Of a stretch of DNA of 64,000 bases, positions 26,330 through 34,433 are shown piece by piece. The number at the start of each line of letters is the position of its first letter. Within the stretch, counting starts at the first letter, position 1. The stretch is from Vulcanimicrobiota bacterium (GTDB taxonomy: Bacteria; Vulcanimicrobiota; Vulcanimicrobiia; Vulcanimicrobiales; Vulcanimicrobiaceae). The stretch lies in contig PMSI01000003.1 of the NCBI GenBank assembly GCA_003168375.1, positions 248,001 to 312,000 of the forward strand, in the 5' to 3' direction. The notes beneath the pieces are model-generated. The model saw nothing but the letters and a program-made list of their open reading frames with translations, searched no databases and had not been told where the DNA came from. The position numbers and the translations under genes were made by a program.

Positions 26330-26355
26330 CCGCCCCCGCCCCGGAAAGGGACACC

Positions 26356-27108
26356 GTGCCTAGACCCGCCTACGAACGCGTTCTCCTCAAGCTTTCGGGC
26401 GAAGCGTTCGCCGGGCGGGGCGGGAGCATCGACGTCGACACGACGACGGTGATGGCGAAGGAGATCGCGGAGGTGCACGCCGACGGCGTCACCACCGCGG
26501 TCGTCGTCGGCGGCGGGAACATTTGGCGCGGCAAGATGCACGAAGCCGCGGGGATGGACCGCTCGACCGCGGACTACATGGGGATGTTGGCGACGGTGAT
26601 CAACGCGCTCGCGCTGCAGGACTCGCTCGAGAAGATCGGCGTGCAATCGCGCGTGCAAACGGCGATCGCGATGAACGCGATCGCGGAACCGTACATCCGC
26701 CGCAAGGCGATCCGCCATCTCGAGAAGGGCCGGGTCGTCATCTTCGCGGCCGGTACCGGCAACCCGTACTTCACCACCGACACGACCGCCGCGCTGCGCG
26801 CGGTCGAGATCGGCGCGCAGGCGATCCTCAAGGCGACCAAGGTCGACGGTGTCTACAGCGCCGACCCGTTCAAGGATCCGAGCGCGACCCGGTTCACGCA
26901 CCTCGACTACCTGCGCGTCCTCGAGCTGGGCCTCGAGGTGATGGATTCGACCGCGCTGACCCTGTGCATGGACAACGCCCTGCCGATCATCGTCTTCGAC
27001 ATGCACGTCCCGGGCAACATCCGGCGGGTCGTGATGGGCGAGGAGATCGGGACGACCGTCGGACGGAGTGCCGCGCGGGTCCACGGCGAAGGGGTCGGCC
27101 ATGCTTGA
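26356..27108 (+). CDS. pyrH: Uridylate kinase
   Basis: A 250-residue UMP kinase of the amino-acid kinase fold, making UDP for RNA and cell-wall precursors. [48 protein letters not shown]-type loop [20 protein letters not shown], and [20 protein letters not shown] are PyrH hallmarks; [20 protein letters not shown] binds ATP. GTG start is preceded by GGAAAGGG; the long open frame upstream is non-coding. Overlaps frr by 8 bases. Confidence 0.97.
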   Translation: MPRPAYERVLLKLSGEAFAGRGGSIDVDTTTVMAKEIAEVHADGVTTAVVVGGGNIWRGKMHEAAGMDRSTADYMGMLATVINALALQDSLEKIGVQSRVQTAIAMNAIAEPYIRRKAIRHLEKGRVVIFAAGTGNPYFTTDTTAALRAVEIGAQAILKATKVDGVYSADPFKDPSATRFTHLDYLRVLELGLEVMDSTALTLCMDNALPIIVFDMHVPGNIRRVVMGEEIGTTVGRSAARVHGEGVGHA

Positions 27109-27658
27109 TGACGTCTACCGTGACACCGAGTCGAAGATGAAGAAGGCGATCGAGGCGACCACGGGCGACTTCGCCTCGATCCGCACCGGCCGGGCGTCCC
27201 CGGCGCTCCTCGACCGCATTCACGTCGAAGCGTACGGCTCGACGCAGCCGCTCAAGGCGGTGGCGAGCGTGAACTCGCCCGACGGGCGGTCGCTGCTGGT
27301 GACCGCGTTCGACAAGAGCGTCGTCGGCGCGATCCGCAAGGCGATCGAGACCAGCGACCTCGGGCTCAACCCGAACGTCGACGGGGCGACGATCCGCCTC
27401 TCGATCCCGCCGCTGAGCGAAGAGCGCCGCAAAGACCTGGTCAAGCTGGTCAAGAAGAAGTCCGAAGAGCACAAGGTCGCCGTGCGCAACATCCGCCACA
27501 AGGCGAACGACGACGTGAAGGCACTCGCGAAGAAGGGCACGATCACCGACGATCAGATCAAGCGCGGCACCGATCAGGTGCAGAAGCTGACCGACAAGTT
27601 CATCAAACAGATCGACGATCTCGTCCACGGCAAAGAAAAAGAAATAATGGAGGTTTGA
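27101..27658 (+). CDS. frr: Ribosome recycling factor
   Basis: A 185-residue RRF, which splits post-termination ribosomes together with [23 protein letters not shown] is the first helix signature; [20 protein letters not shown] and [20 protein letters not shown] complete the tRNA-like fold. Full length. ATG lies inside the end of pyrH, so translation is coupled. Confidence 0.97.
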   Translation: MLDDVYRDTESKMKKAIEATTGDFASIRTGRASPALLDRIHVEAYGSTQPLKAVASVNSPDGRSLLVTAFDKSVVGAIRKAIETSDLGLNPNVDGATIRLSIPPLSEERRKDLVKLVKKKSEEHKVAVRNIRHKANDDVKALAKKGTITDDQIKRGTDQVQKLTDKFIKQIDDLVHGKEKEIMEV

Positions 27659-27873
27659 TGACCTCCCTGACCTCTGACGATTTGGTGCTCTTACCATGGC
27701 TGCAGGCGCGGGCGTTGCTGAGCGACCGGCCGCTGCGGTTTCGCGTGCTGACCCCGCCGTACGCGGCGATCGGGGTCGGAACACTGCGGGCGCTGCGCGT
27801 CGCCGCGCTCTCCGGGGAGCATGACGGTGCGTGGGAGCTGCTCGCCGGCTACGATGGCTACGAGCGAATCTGA
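27658..27873 (+). CDS. Small protein of unknown function between frr and uppS
   Basis: A 71-residue soluble protein that I do not recognise (starts TSLTSDDLVLLPWLQARALL, ends WELLAGYDGYERI). A strong ribosome site GGAGG lies about 4 bases before the ATG, which overlaps the frr stop, and the composition is like a real protein with alternating hydrophobic strands (RPLRFRVLTPPYAAIGVGTL). Its end overlaps the start of uppS. The good ribosome site and tight packing between essential genes support that it is expressed. Confidence 0.65.
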   Translation: MTSLTSDDLVLLPWLQARALLSDRPLRFRVLTPPYAAIGVGTLRALRVAALSGEHDGAWELLAGYDGYERI

Positions 27874-28618
27874 GGTGGCGGCGATCCTGCGCCCGCCGCA
27901 CGGCGTCACGCTCGACGCGACGGCGCTCCCCACGCACGTCGCGATCATCATGGACGGCAACCGCCGCTGGGCGCGCGCCCGCCGCATGCCGGCGATCGAG
28001 GGCCACCGCCGCGGGATCGTCGCACTGCGAGAGATCACGCGCGCGTGCAGCGACTGGGGCATCCCGATGCTGACGGTCTACGGTTTCTCCACCGAGAACT
28101 GGAAGCGCGACAAGACCGAGATCTCGCTGCTGCTCGACCTGTGCGTCTACTTCGCGAGCACCGAGCTCGCGGAGCTCGACCGAAACGGCGTTCGGGTCAA
28201 CGTGATCGGACGCTACGACCTGCTGCCCCTGGCGTCGAAAGACGCGCTCGACCGGCTCGTGGCGAAGACCGCACGCAACACTGGGCTCATCCTCAACTTG
28301 GCGGTGAACTACAGCGCGCGCACCGAGCTGCGCGATGCAGTCGCGCGCATGATGCAGGACGTGCAGGCGGGCGCGCTGGCCCCCGACGCGATCGAAGAAC
28401 AGACGCTGGCCTCGTATCTGACCACGGCGGGGATGCCCGATCCAGATTTGCTGATCCGGCCCGGCGGCGAGTCCCGGCTCTCGAACTTTCTGCTGTACCA
28501 GGTCGCGTACGCCGAGCTCGTGATGCTCGAAACGTTCTGGCCCGATTTCGGCCGCGACGCCTTTGCCGACGCCATCGCGGAGTATCAGCGCCGCAGGCGC
28601 CGGTTCGCCGGCGCATGA
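27854..28618 (+). CDS. uppS: Isoprenyl (undecaprenyl) diphosphate synthase
   Basis: A 254-residue cis-prenyltransferase making the lipid carrier for peptidoglycan and glycans. PTHVAIIMDGNRRWARARRM contains the catalytic Asp; GIVALREITRACSDWGIPML, LTVYGFSTENWKRDKTEISL, and MPDPDLLIRPGGESRLSNFL are diagnostic. ATG at 27854 gives the usual short N-terminus; ATG at 27821, which has GGGGAG just before it, is a real alternative. Overlaps cdsA by ATGA. Confidence 0.95.
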   Translation: MATSESEVAAILRPPHGVTLDATALPTHVAIIMDGNRRWARARRMPAIEGHRRGIVALREITRACSDWGIPMLTVYGFSTENWKRDKTEISLLLDLCVYFASTELAELDRNGVRVNVIGRYDLLPLASKDALDRLVAKTARNTGLILNLAVNYSARTELRDAVARMMQDVQAGALAPDAIEEQTLASYLTTAGMPDPDLLIRPGGESRLSNFLLYQVAYAELVMLETFWPDFGRDAFADAIAEYQRRRRRFAGA

Positions 28619-29493
28619 CCACGAGCGCGGCATCGGCCGGCGCCGCTGCGCCGGCGAACGACCCGAAGCAGCGTGCCGTGAGCGGGCGGCGCATCCTGAT
28701 CGGGCTGCTCCTCGCCGCGATCGGCTTCGCGGCGGTCGCGTGGCCGCCCGCGTTCACCGTGCTGGCGCTCGCCGTTGCGACGGGCTGCATTTACGAGTTC
28801 GCCGGTTTGTCGGCGAAAAAGGGCCCGGCGCTGGAGTTGCCGGTCGCGATCGCGGCGGTGTGGGCGTACGTGATCCTCACGCACTTCGGGCTGATCCATC
28901 GCTACGAGGGGCTGCTGCTCGCCGGGACCGTGATCGTCGCGCTCGCGACGGCGACCTTCACCCGCGAGTCGGGCGTCTTGGCGCGCAGCGGCTACACGCT
29001 GCTCGGCGTGCTGTATATCGGCAAGCTGATGACGTATTTCATCGCGATTCGCGCCCTGCACGACGGTGTGATCTGGACGGTCTGGATCATCTTCCTGGTC
29101 GCGTTCACCGACATCTTCGCGATGCTGATCGGCACGGCGTTCGGCAAGCACCGGCTGACCCGGCTTTCGCCGAAGAAGACCGTTGAAGGCGCGGTCGGCG
29201 GCTTTGCGGCCGCCCTGCTCGCGGGCGCCGCGATCGGGCTCGTCCCCTCGGTCCACGTCGCGTGGTGGCAGGGCATCATCGTCGCCGCGATCACCTCGCT
29301 CGCCGCGCAGGCCGGTGACTTGGTCGAGAGCGCGCTCAAGCGCGACGCGAAGGTGAAGGACGCGGGCTCGCTGATCTCCGGCCACGGCGGCGTGCTCGAC
29401 CGCTTCGACTCGTACATCTTCGCCGGCGTGGCGTTCTACTTCGCGCTCTACCTGATCGGCGTGATCTCCGAAAACCACCTGGTGAACTCGTGA
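28615..29493 (+). CDS. cdsA: Phosphatidate cytidylyltransferase
   Basis: A 292-residue inner-membrane enzyme forming CDP-diacylglycerol. About eight hydrophobic segments, beginning RILIGLLLAAIGFAAVAWPP. FTDIFAMLIGTAFGKHRLTR, SPKKTVEGAVGGFAAALLAG, and the family end signature SAAQAGD-like LAAQAGDLVESALKRDAKVK with SLISGHGGVLDRFDSYIF are all present. The first 23 residues are Ala-rich and soluble. It overlaps uppS (ATGA) and dxr (GTGA). Confidence 0.95.
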   Translation: MTTSAASAGAAAPANDPKQRAVSGRRILIGLLLAAIGFAAVAWPPAFTVLALAVATGCIYEFAGLSAKKGPALELPVAIAAVWAYVILTHFGLIHRYEGLLLAGTVIVALATATFTRESGVLARSGYTLLGVLYIGKLMTYFIAIRALHDGVIWTVWIIFLVAFTDIFAMLIGTAFGKHRLTRLSPKKTVEGAVGGFAAALLAGAAIGLVPSVHVAWWQGIIVAAITSLAAQAGDLVESALKRDAKVKDAGSLISGHGGVLDRFDSYIFAGVAFYFALYLIGVISENHLVNS

Positions 29494-30665
29494 CCCTTCG
29501 ACAAGCTCAGGGTGACAAACGGCGCGTCGCCATCTTGGGGTCGACCGGCAGCATCGGGCGGCAGGCGCTGGACGTGATCGCGCGCCATCCGGGGCGGTTC
29601 GAGGTCGCCGGGCTCGCGGCGGGACGCAACGTCGAGCTGCTCGCCGAGCAGGTAGCGCGCTTCGCTCCGCGCGTCGTCTCCGACGCGTCGGACGGCGCGC
29701 GCGGGCTGCACGCCGTCGCTTGCGAGAGCGGTGCCGATATCGTGCTCGCCGCAACCGACGGTGCGGTCGCGTTCGACGCCGTGTTCGCCGCGGTCGACGG
29801 TGGGATCGACGTCGCGGTCGCCAACAAGGAGCTGATCGTCGCGGCGGGCGAGCTGCTGGTGGCGCATGCGGCGCGCAGCGGCGCGCAGCTGCTCCCGGTC
29901 GACAGCGAGCACTCCGCGATCTTCCAGTGCCTGCAGGGTGCGCCGCGCGAGCGTGTCGCAGCGATCGTCGTCACCGCGTCGGGCGGGCCGTTTCGCGACC
30001 GTTCCGCCGACGAGATCGCGTCGGCGACGCTCGCCGAAGCGCTCGCTCACCCGACCTGGCAGATGGGCGTCAAGAACACGATCGACTCGGCGACGCTGAT
30101 GAACAAGGGGCTCGAGGTGATCGAGGCCGCGAAGTGGTTCGGGCTCCCCGGCGAGCGGATCCACGTCCTCGTCCACCGGACCTCGGTCGCGCACGGCTTC
30201 GTCGTCTTCACCGACGGCAACGTCGTCGGCCAGTTGGCGGCACCCGATATGCGGCTCCCGATCGGCTACGCCCTAGCCTATCCCGACCGCCTCGACGACC
30301 GGCCGCACAGCGACGACCCGATCGAGGCGCTCGGCGGCGAGCGCGGGGCCCCGACGACGACCCTCGGGTTCGAGCGGCCGGACCAGGCACGCTTCCCGTG
30401 TCTGCGGCTGGCTTACGAGGCCTTGGCCGCCGGGGGGACCGCCCCGGCGATCCTCTCGGCCGCGAACGAGGTAGCGGTGGCCGCCTTCGTGTCGGGAACC
30501 ATCCGCTTCGGCGAAATAGCCGTTTGCATCGAAACCGTCCTCGATCGGGTCGATACTAGAGACGTGAGCCTCGAGGCCGTTCGTATGGCTGATCGCTCGG
30601 CCCGAGACGCGGCCCGGGCATTCGTCGTTGAACGTACAAGCGCGCCCATAAACCGGAGCCTATGA
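29490..30665 (+). CDS. dxr: 1-deoxy-D-xylulose 5-phosphate reductoisomerase
   Basis: A 391-residue NADPH-dependent enzyme of the MEP isoprenoid pathway. VAILGSTGSIGRQALDVIA binds NADPH; VAVANKELIVAAGELLVAHA, PVDSEHSAIFQCLQG, IVVTASGGPFRDRS, and KNTIDSATLMNKGLEVIEAA give metal and substrate ligands. The usual HPQS motif reads HRTS here (VLVHRTSVAHGFV), with the substrate-contacting His kept. GTG at 29490 overlaps the cdsA stop. Codons 2-9 (TLRQAQGD) are the 27-bp repeat also seen at 19496, so the natural N-terminus is partly repeat derived. Confidence 0.95.
   Translation: MTLRQAQGDKRRVAILGSTGSIGRQALDVIARHPGRFEVAGLAAGRNVELLAEQVARFAPRVVSDASDGARGLHAVACESGADIVLAATDGAVAFDAVFAAVDGGIDVAVANKELIVAAGELLVAHAARSGAQLLPVDSEHSAIFQCLQGAPRERVAAIVVTASGGPFRDRSADEIASATLAEALAHPTWQMGVKNTIDSATLMNKGLEVIEAAKWFGLPGERIHVLVHRTSVAHGFVVFTDGNVVGQLAAPDMRLPIGYALAYPDRLDDRPHSDDPIEALGGERGAPTTTLGFERPDQARFPCLRLAYEALAAGGTAPAILSAANEVAVAAFVSGTIRFGEIAVCIETVLDRVDTRDVSLEAVRMADRSARDAARAFVVERTSAPINRSL
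29491..29517. repeat. 27-bp dispersed repeat, copy 2 (inside the dxr start)
   Basis: Identical to 19496-19522 over 27 bases, core CCCTTCGACAAGCTCAGGG. Here it follows the first base of the dxr GTG and encodes TLRQAQGD in frame. Confidence 0.9.
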
Positions 30666-31762
30666 CCGCCGAACGAATCATCGTCTACCTGCTGATGCTC
30701 TCCGTCCTCGTGGTGCTCCATGAGTACGGCCACTTCTTGGTGGCGCGCAGGAACGGCGTGCGGGTGACCGACTTCGCGTTCGGCTTCGGCCCGACGATCG
30801 CCAAGTGGACTTCGCCCCGCAGCGGCACCGTCTATCGCTGGAACGTCTTCCCGATCGGCGGCTACTGCCAGATGAAGGGCGAGGACGGGAAGTCGACCGA
30901 GGCGGAGCAGCAGCGCGAGTTCCGTACCGCCGGCACCTACGACCACGACAACTTCCAAGCGAAAAGGCCGCTGCAGCGGCTGGCGATCGTCGTCGCCGGC
31001 CCGATCGCGAACTTCATCGTGGCGCTGGTGCTGTTTTTCGGCGCGGCGCTGCTGTTCGGGATCCCGGGCGGCAAGGTGACGACGCAGATCTTCCAGCTGC
31101 TCCCCGGCTACCCGGCGGCGCGCGCCGGCATGCACGTCGGCGACCGGATCGTCTCCGTCGACGGCCGCACCGTCTCGGACGGAAACGCCTTGGTCGATAT
31201 CATCCACGCGTCGTTCGGCAAGCGCCTGCACGTCGTGTTCGAGCGCGACGGCAGCACGCAGGCGGTCGACATTACGCCGGTCGCGGGGCCCGACGGCAAA
31301 CGGGTCGGCCACCTTGGTTTCCAGCCGCTGCCGCAGACGCAGCGCGTCGGGGTCATCCAAGCGGCGAGCTCGGCGTGGGGCCAGTTCACCGGGATCACCG
31401 GCGCAACGCTCGGCGCGCTCGGTTCGCTGATCTCCCATCCCTCGACGGTCGCCGGACAGTTCCAGGGCCCGATCGGGATCGCGCGGGTCTCCGCGCAGGC
31501 ACAGCAGTTCGGTCCGGCGATTTTCCTCTCGCTGGCCGGGATGGTGTCGATCTCGCTGGGGATCTTCAACCTGCTGCCGATCCCCGCGCTCGACGGCGGG
31601 CGCGCCGTCTTCATCCTGGTCGAGATGGTCCGCGGACGGCCTGTCGATCCGGAGAAGGAGGCGCTGGTCCACGTCGGCGGCTTCGCGATGCTGATCGTGC
31701 TGATGCTGGTCGTGTCCTATCAGGACGTGGCGCGCGCGATCGCAGGTCAGGGCGCCTTTTAG
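30662..31762 (+). CDS. rseP: RIP metalloprotease RseP
   Basis: A 366-residue membrane-embedded zinc protease for regulated intramembrane cleavage of anti-sigma factors. VVLHEYGHFLVARRNGVRVT carries HExxH in the first membrane helix; AIVVAGPIANFIVALVLFF is the second; one PDZ domain (PGYPAARAGMHVGDRIVSVD) follows; ISLGIFNLLPIPALDGGRAV gives the third zinc ligand Asp. Only one PDZ domain is seen, unlike E. coli (two). ATG overlaps the dxr stop. The long hairpin element begins at the base after its stop. Confidence 0.95.
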   Translation: MTAERIIVYLLMLSVLVVLHEYGHFLVARRNGVRVTDFAFGFGPTIAKWTSPRSGTVYRWNVFPIGGYCQMKGEDGKSTEAEQQREFRTAGTYDHDNFQAKRPLQRLAIVVAGPIANFIVALVLFFGAALLFGIPGGKVTTQIFQLLPGYPAARAGMHVGDRIVSVDGRTVSDGNALVDIIHASFGKRLHVVFERDGSTQAVDITPVAGPDGKRVGHLGFQPLPQTQRVGVIQAASSAWGQFTGITGATLGALGSLISHPSTVAGQFQGPIGIARVSAQAQQFGPAIFLSLAGMVSISLGIFNLLPIPALDGGRAVFILVEMVRGRPVDPEKEALVHVGGFAMLIVLMLVVSYQDVARAIAGQGAF

Positions 31763-31921
31763 GGTGCTGAGCCAGATGTTCGCGCACAAAATCTCGCTTG
31801 GCTTTTCGCCCGGCTCTTCGTCGTTCTTCGGTCACAACGCTACGGCGTTGCTCCCTCATCACTCCTCGATCCGAGCAAAAATCCTACGCGATCTTTTGCA
31901 CGGAACATCTGGCCCAGCACC
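31763..31921. repeat. 159-bp imperfect palindrome (MITE/REP-like or structured RNA)
   Basis: The outer 19 bases (GGTGCTGAGCCAGATGTTC, 31763-31781) are complementary to 31903-31921 at 18 of 19 positions. Pairing continues inward with gaps (for example CGGCTC-type blocks near 31808 and 31868). At the exact centre CAACGC-TACG-GCGTTG (31835-31850) forms a stem with a UACG tetraloop, the very stable C(UNCG)G type. It starts directly after the rseP stop and ends three bases before the ispG ATG. No target-site duplication was recognised. Symmetry of arms and loop about one centre argues that it is a single element. Confidence 0.85.
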
Positions 31922-31924
31922 CGC

Positions 31925-33079
31925 ATGATCCGTCTGCGCCGTCACACCAAGGCCGTGCTGCTCGAGAACAAGTCGGCTTGGTCGAAGGACGCGAAAAAAG
32001 CGTGGATCGGCGGCGACCACCCGATCGTGGTGCAGTCGATGACGACGACCGACACGGCCGACGTCGACAAGACGCTGGAGCAAGTCTATGCGCTGGCGAT
32101 GGCCGGCTGCGAGGTCGTGCGCGTCACCTGCCAAGACACCCGCGACGCTGCCGGGTTGCCGCAGATCGTCGCCCGGTCGCCGGTCCCGATCGTCGCCGAC
32201 GTTCACTTCGACCACCGCATGGCGCTCGCCGCGATCGAGGCCGGCGTCGCGAAGCTGCGGCTCAACCCCGGCAACATCACCGACCCGGTGAAGACCCGCG
32301 AGGTCGTCAAGCTGGCGATCGAGCGCGGGACGCCGATCCGTATCGGGGTGAACATGGGCTCGCTGGCCCGCGATCTCGAGCAGAAGCTCGGCCACACGCC
32401 CGAGGCGCTCGCCGCCTCGGCGCTGCGCCACGTCGAGCTCCTCGAGGAGCTCGGCCATACCGACATCATCATCTCGGTCAAGGCGCACGACGCGGTCACG
32501 ACGATCTACTCGTACCGCCTGCTGGCCAAGCAGCTCGACGAGCGCGGCACGCCCTACCCGCTGCACCTCGGCGTCACCGAGGCCGGCCTGCCGCGCGACG
32601 GGACGATCAAGTCCTCGATCGGGCTGGGCGTCCTGCTGTTCGAGGGGATCGGCGACACGCTGCGGGTCTCGCTCGCCGCCGACCCGGTCGAGGAGGTCCC
32701 CGTCGCCTGGGGGATCCTCAAGGCGCTCGGCCTGCGCGAGAAGGGGTTCGACATCACGGCCTGCCCCTCGTGCGGCCGGGCGGAGATCGAGGTCGTCGAG
32801 CTTGCTCGGATGGTCGAGGCTATCGCCAAAGAGTACACGGCCCCGGTCAAGGTCGCTGTAATGGGATGTGTCGTGAACGGCCCAGGCGAGTCTAAGATGG
32901 CAGATGTAGGTATAGCAGGGGGCAAGGGCAAGGGCGCCATCTATCGCAAAGGCGAGTTGGTGGGGACCTTCGCCGAGGCTGACCTCCTGGGCCGCCTGCG
33001 GCTCGAGATCGAAAAGGTCATCGAGGAGCAATACCCGGACTACAGACACGAAATTCACCGTGAGCCGACCACTGTTTAG
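31925..33079 (+). CDS. ispG: 4-hydroxy-3-methylbut-2-enyl diphosphate synthase
   Basis: A 384-residue [4Fe-4S] enzyme of the MEP pathway, acting two steps from its end. GGDHPIVVQSMTTTDTADVD, GCEVVRVTCQD, VPIVADVHFDHRMALAAIEA and LRLNPGNITDP form the TIM barrel; the C-terminal cluster domain has ACPSCGRAEIEV and MGCVVNGPGESKMADVGIAG with the three Cys and Glu ligands. No ribosome site is visible before the ATG, because the upstream bases are the arm of the palindromic element; translation may depend on folding or on coupling to rseP. Confidence 0.95.
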   Translation: MIRLRRHTKAVLLENKSAWSKDAKKAWIGGDHPIVVQSMTTTDTADVDKTLEQVYALAMAGCEVVRVTCQDTRDAAGLPQIVARSPVPIVADVHFDHRMALAAIEAGVAKLRLNPGNITDPVKTREVVKLAIERGTPIRIGVNMGSLARDLEQKLGHTPEALAASALRHVELLEELGHTDIIISVKAHDAVTTIYSYRLLAKQLDERGTPYPLHLGVTEAGLPRDGTIKSSIGLGVLLFEGIGDTLRVSLAADPVEEVPVAWGILKALGLREKGFDITACPSCGRAEIEVVELARMVEAIAKEYTAPVKVAVMGCVVNGPGESKMADVGIAGGKGKGAIYRKGELVGTFAEADLLGRLRLEIEKVIEEQYPDYRHEIHREPTTV

Positions 33080-33557
33080 CGCCCTTGCGGCGCTCGTCCC
33101 CAGCGGACGACTGATCGTAGCGACTGCAGCGACCGCCCTGGTCGCCTCGCTGTCGCTCGCGCTCGCGACCCCGGCGACGATCAGCGTCGACGGCCAGCGG
33201 CTCGCCTCGGATGTCGCCCCCGTGACGACGCCCGGCGGGACTGCGTATCTTCCGCTGCGCGCCGTCGCCGAAGCGGCTGGAGCGCGGACCACGTTCGACA
33301 TGGCCAAGGCCGAGATCGGCGTCTATCGCGGTACCGACGTGCTGGTGATGCACACCGGCTCGACCGCGGCCACCTTGAACGGACATACGGTCACCCTGGC
33401 ACACGCGCCGTTCACCGTGCGCGGCCGGACGATGGTCGCCGGCGCCACGATCGCGCGCGCCTTCGGCTCGACGGTCTCCTTCGACGCGAAGCACAGCCGG
33501 GTGATCGTCCGCACGCCGGGCGTCGTCGTCGCCGGCGCGGCCGACGACGAACCGTAG
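33060..33557 (+). CDS. Exported protein with copper amine oxidase N-terminal-like domain
   Basis: A 165-residue protein with a signal peptide (IVATAATALVASLSLALATP) and a domain of the copper amine oxidase N-terminal type, a cell-surface/adhesive fold found in many secreted bacterial proteins and without redox activity itself. TISVDGQRLASDVAPVTTPG, TAYLPLRAVAEAAGARTTFD (the 'vPlR.iae.lGa.v.wd' motif) and TVRGRTMVAGATIARAFGST with VSFDAKHSRVIVRT support this. GTG start lies 20 bases inside the end of ispG. Secretion and domain are clear; the function is unknown. Confidence 0.8.
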   Translation: MSRPLFSALAALVPSGRLIVATAATALVASLSLALATPATISVDGQRLASDVAPVTTPGGTAYLPLRAVAEAAGARTTFDMAKAEIGVYRGTDVLVMHTGSTAATLNGHTVTLAHAPFTVRGRTMVAGATIARAFGSTVSFDAKHSRVIVRTPGVVVAGAADDEP

Positions 33558-33633
33558 CTCCAGCCGGGCCGTCAAGGAATGGCGCCTGCCGCTGGTATGC
33601 GCATGCATCCTCCTGGCCCTCGTCGCCGGGCTC

Positions 33634-33942
33634 ATGCTGCCCGCGTTCACGGCCTATTACCGATCGTACTCATTTCTCACGCCGCTCACCATGACCGCGA
33701 CGATATTCCTCGTCGCGTCCGGCAAGGGCAACACACCCGACGGCCGGTTCTTGTTTTGGTGCGCCTCGGGGACGCTCGGCCTTTACGTCCTCTTCTTGGC
33801 CGCTCTGACGGTCTTGCAGACATCCGATGGCTCGAAGGCACTTCTGCTTGCCCGTGCCAGCGTCGTGGTCGCGCTGGTCGACGTGACGGTGCTCGTTGCG
33901 GTTCTCGTGCGACCGCTCTGGTCGCGGCGCAAATCCCTGTAG
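33634..33942 (+). CDS. Small membrane protein, start uncertain
   Basis: A 102-residue protein with three probable membrane segments (FLTPLTMTATIFLVASG; FWCASGTLGLYVLFLAALTV; ARASVVVALVDVTVLVAVLV) and a basic C-terminus RPLWSRRKSL. The frame stays open upstream to 33505 and reads WRLPLVCACILLALVAGLML just before the ATG, which looks like a further membrane helix. No ATG, GTG or TTG occurs there, so the true start is either non-canonical or lost. No known family recognised. Confidence 0.5.
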   Translation: MLPAFTAYYRSYSFLTPLTMTATIFLVASGKGNTPDGRFLFWCASGTLGLYVLFLAALTVLQTSDGSKALLLARASVVVALVDVTVLVAVLVRPLWSRRKSL

Positions 33943-33966
33943 GCGAAGCCCGCGGCGCGGCGTGTG

Positions 33967-34161
33967 ATGCGTCCTAGCGCCCCTCGCGCGAGCGGATCGC
34001 GCATCGCGGTCAACGCAGCGGTGGCGATCGTGCTGATCGTCATGGGCACACGTACCACCGGTCCGTCGGCGGCGATTTCGTACGTGCTCGGCGGGATCAT
34101 GGCGCTCAGCGCCCTCGCGCTCGGCGTCATCGCGCTCAGAAACAGACGAACGTCGACGTAG
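33967..34161 (+). CDS. Small two-helix membrane protein
   Basis: A 64-residue protein with two membrane segments (IAVNAAVAIVLIVMGTRTTG; ISYVLGGIMALSALALGVIA) and a positive tail RNRRTST. A GTG directly before the ATG is an alternative start. Family not recognised. It is followed by a decayed hicB. Confidence 0.5.
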   Translation: MRPSAPRASGSRIAVNAAVAIVLIVMGTRTTGPSAAISYVLGGIMALSALALGVIALRNRRTST

Positions 34162-34166
34162 GCTAG

Positions 34167-34352
34167 TCGACACGCGTTCCGGATCTTCCGGGCTGTTTTA
34201 GCTTGGGCGCGACGCCCGCCGAGGCTGCTCGGAATGCCCGGGAGGCGATTCAAGGGCATATCGCAGTGATGCGCGAGTTTGGCCACCCCGTGCCCGACGG
34301 TTCGGACGGCAATCAACTCGTGGAGATCGTGGAGATCGTCGAGGCTCGATAG
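34167..34352 (+). pseudogene. hicB antitoxin remnant
   Basis: An open frame without a start codon encodes about 61 residues. VPDLPGCFSLGATPAEAARN then AREAIQGHIAVMREFGHPVP and LVEIVEIVEAR match the body of HicB (PDLPGCfs.G.T.eEA..na.eai..~l..l.e.G..iP). The first 15-20 residues of HicB (the conserved strand before PDLPG) are absent and the frame is closed by TAG at 34164. No hicA lies beside it. It seems to be the relic of a toxin-antitoxin locus. It is different in sequence from the intact hicB at 48000. Confidence 0.75.
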
Positions 34353-34396
34353 CGGCAGCCCCCTCGTCCGCCCGCTCGGGTGTGATCCTTCGGCGT

Positions 34397-34418
34397 GCGG
34401 GTACGACGATCGTACGCG
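34397..34418. promoter_or_regulatory. Inverted repeat before the aldehyde oxidoreductase operon
   Basis: GTACG-N5-CGTAC at 34401-34415, extended by GCG on both sides with a one-base bulge, lies about 18 bases before the start codon and just before the ribosome site GGGGAG. It could be an operator; no regulator gene is adjacent. Confidence 0.3.
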
Positions 34419-34433
34419 CTCGGGGAGCTGCAG

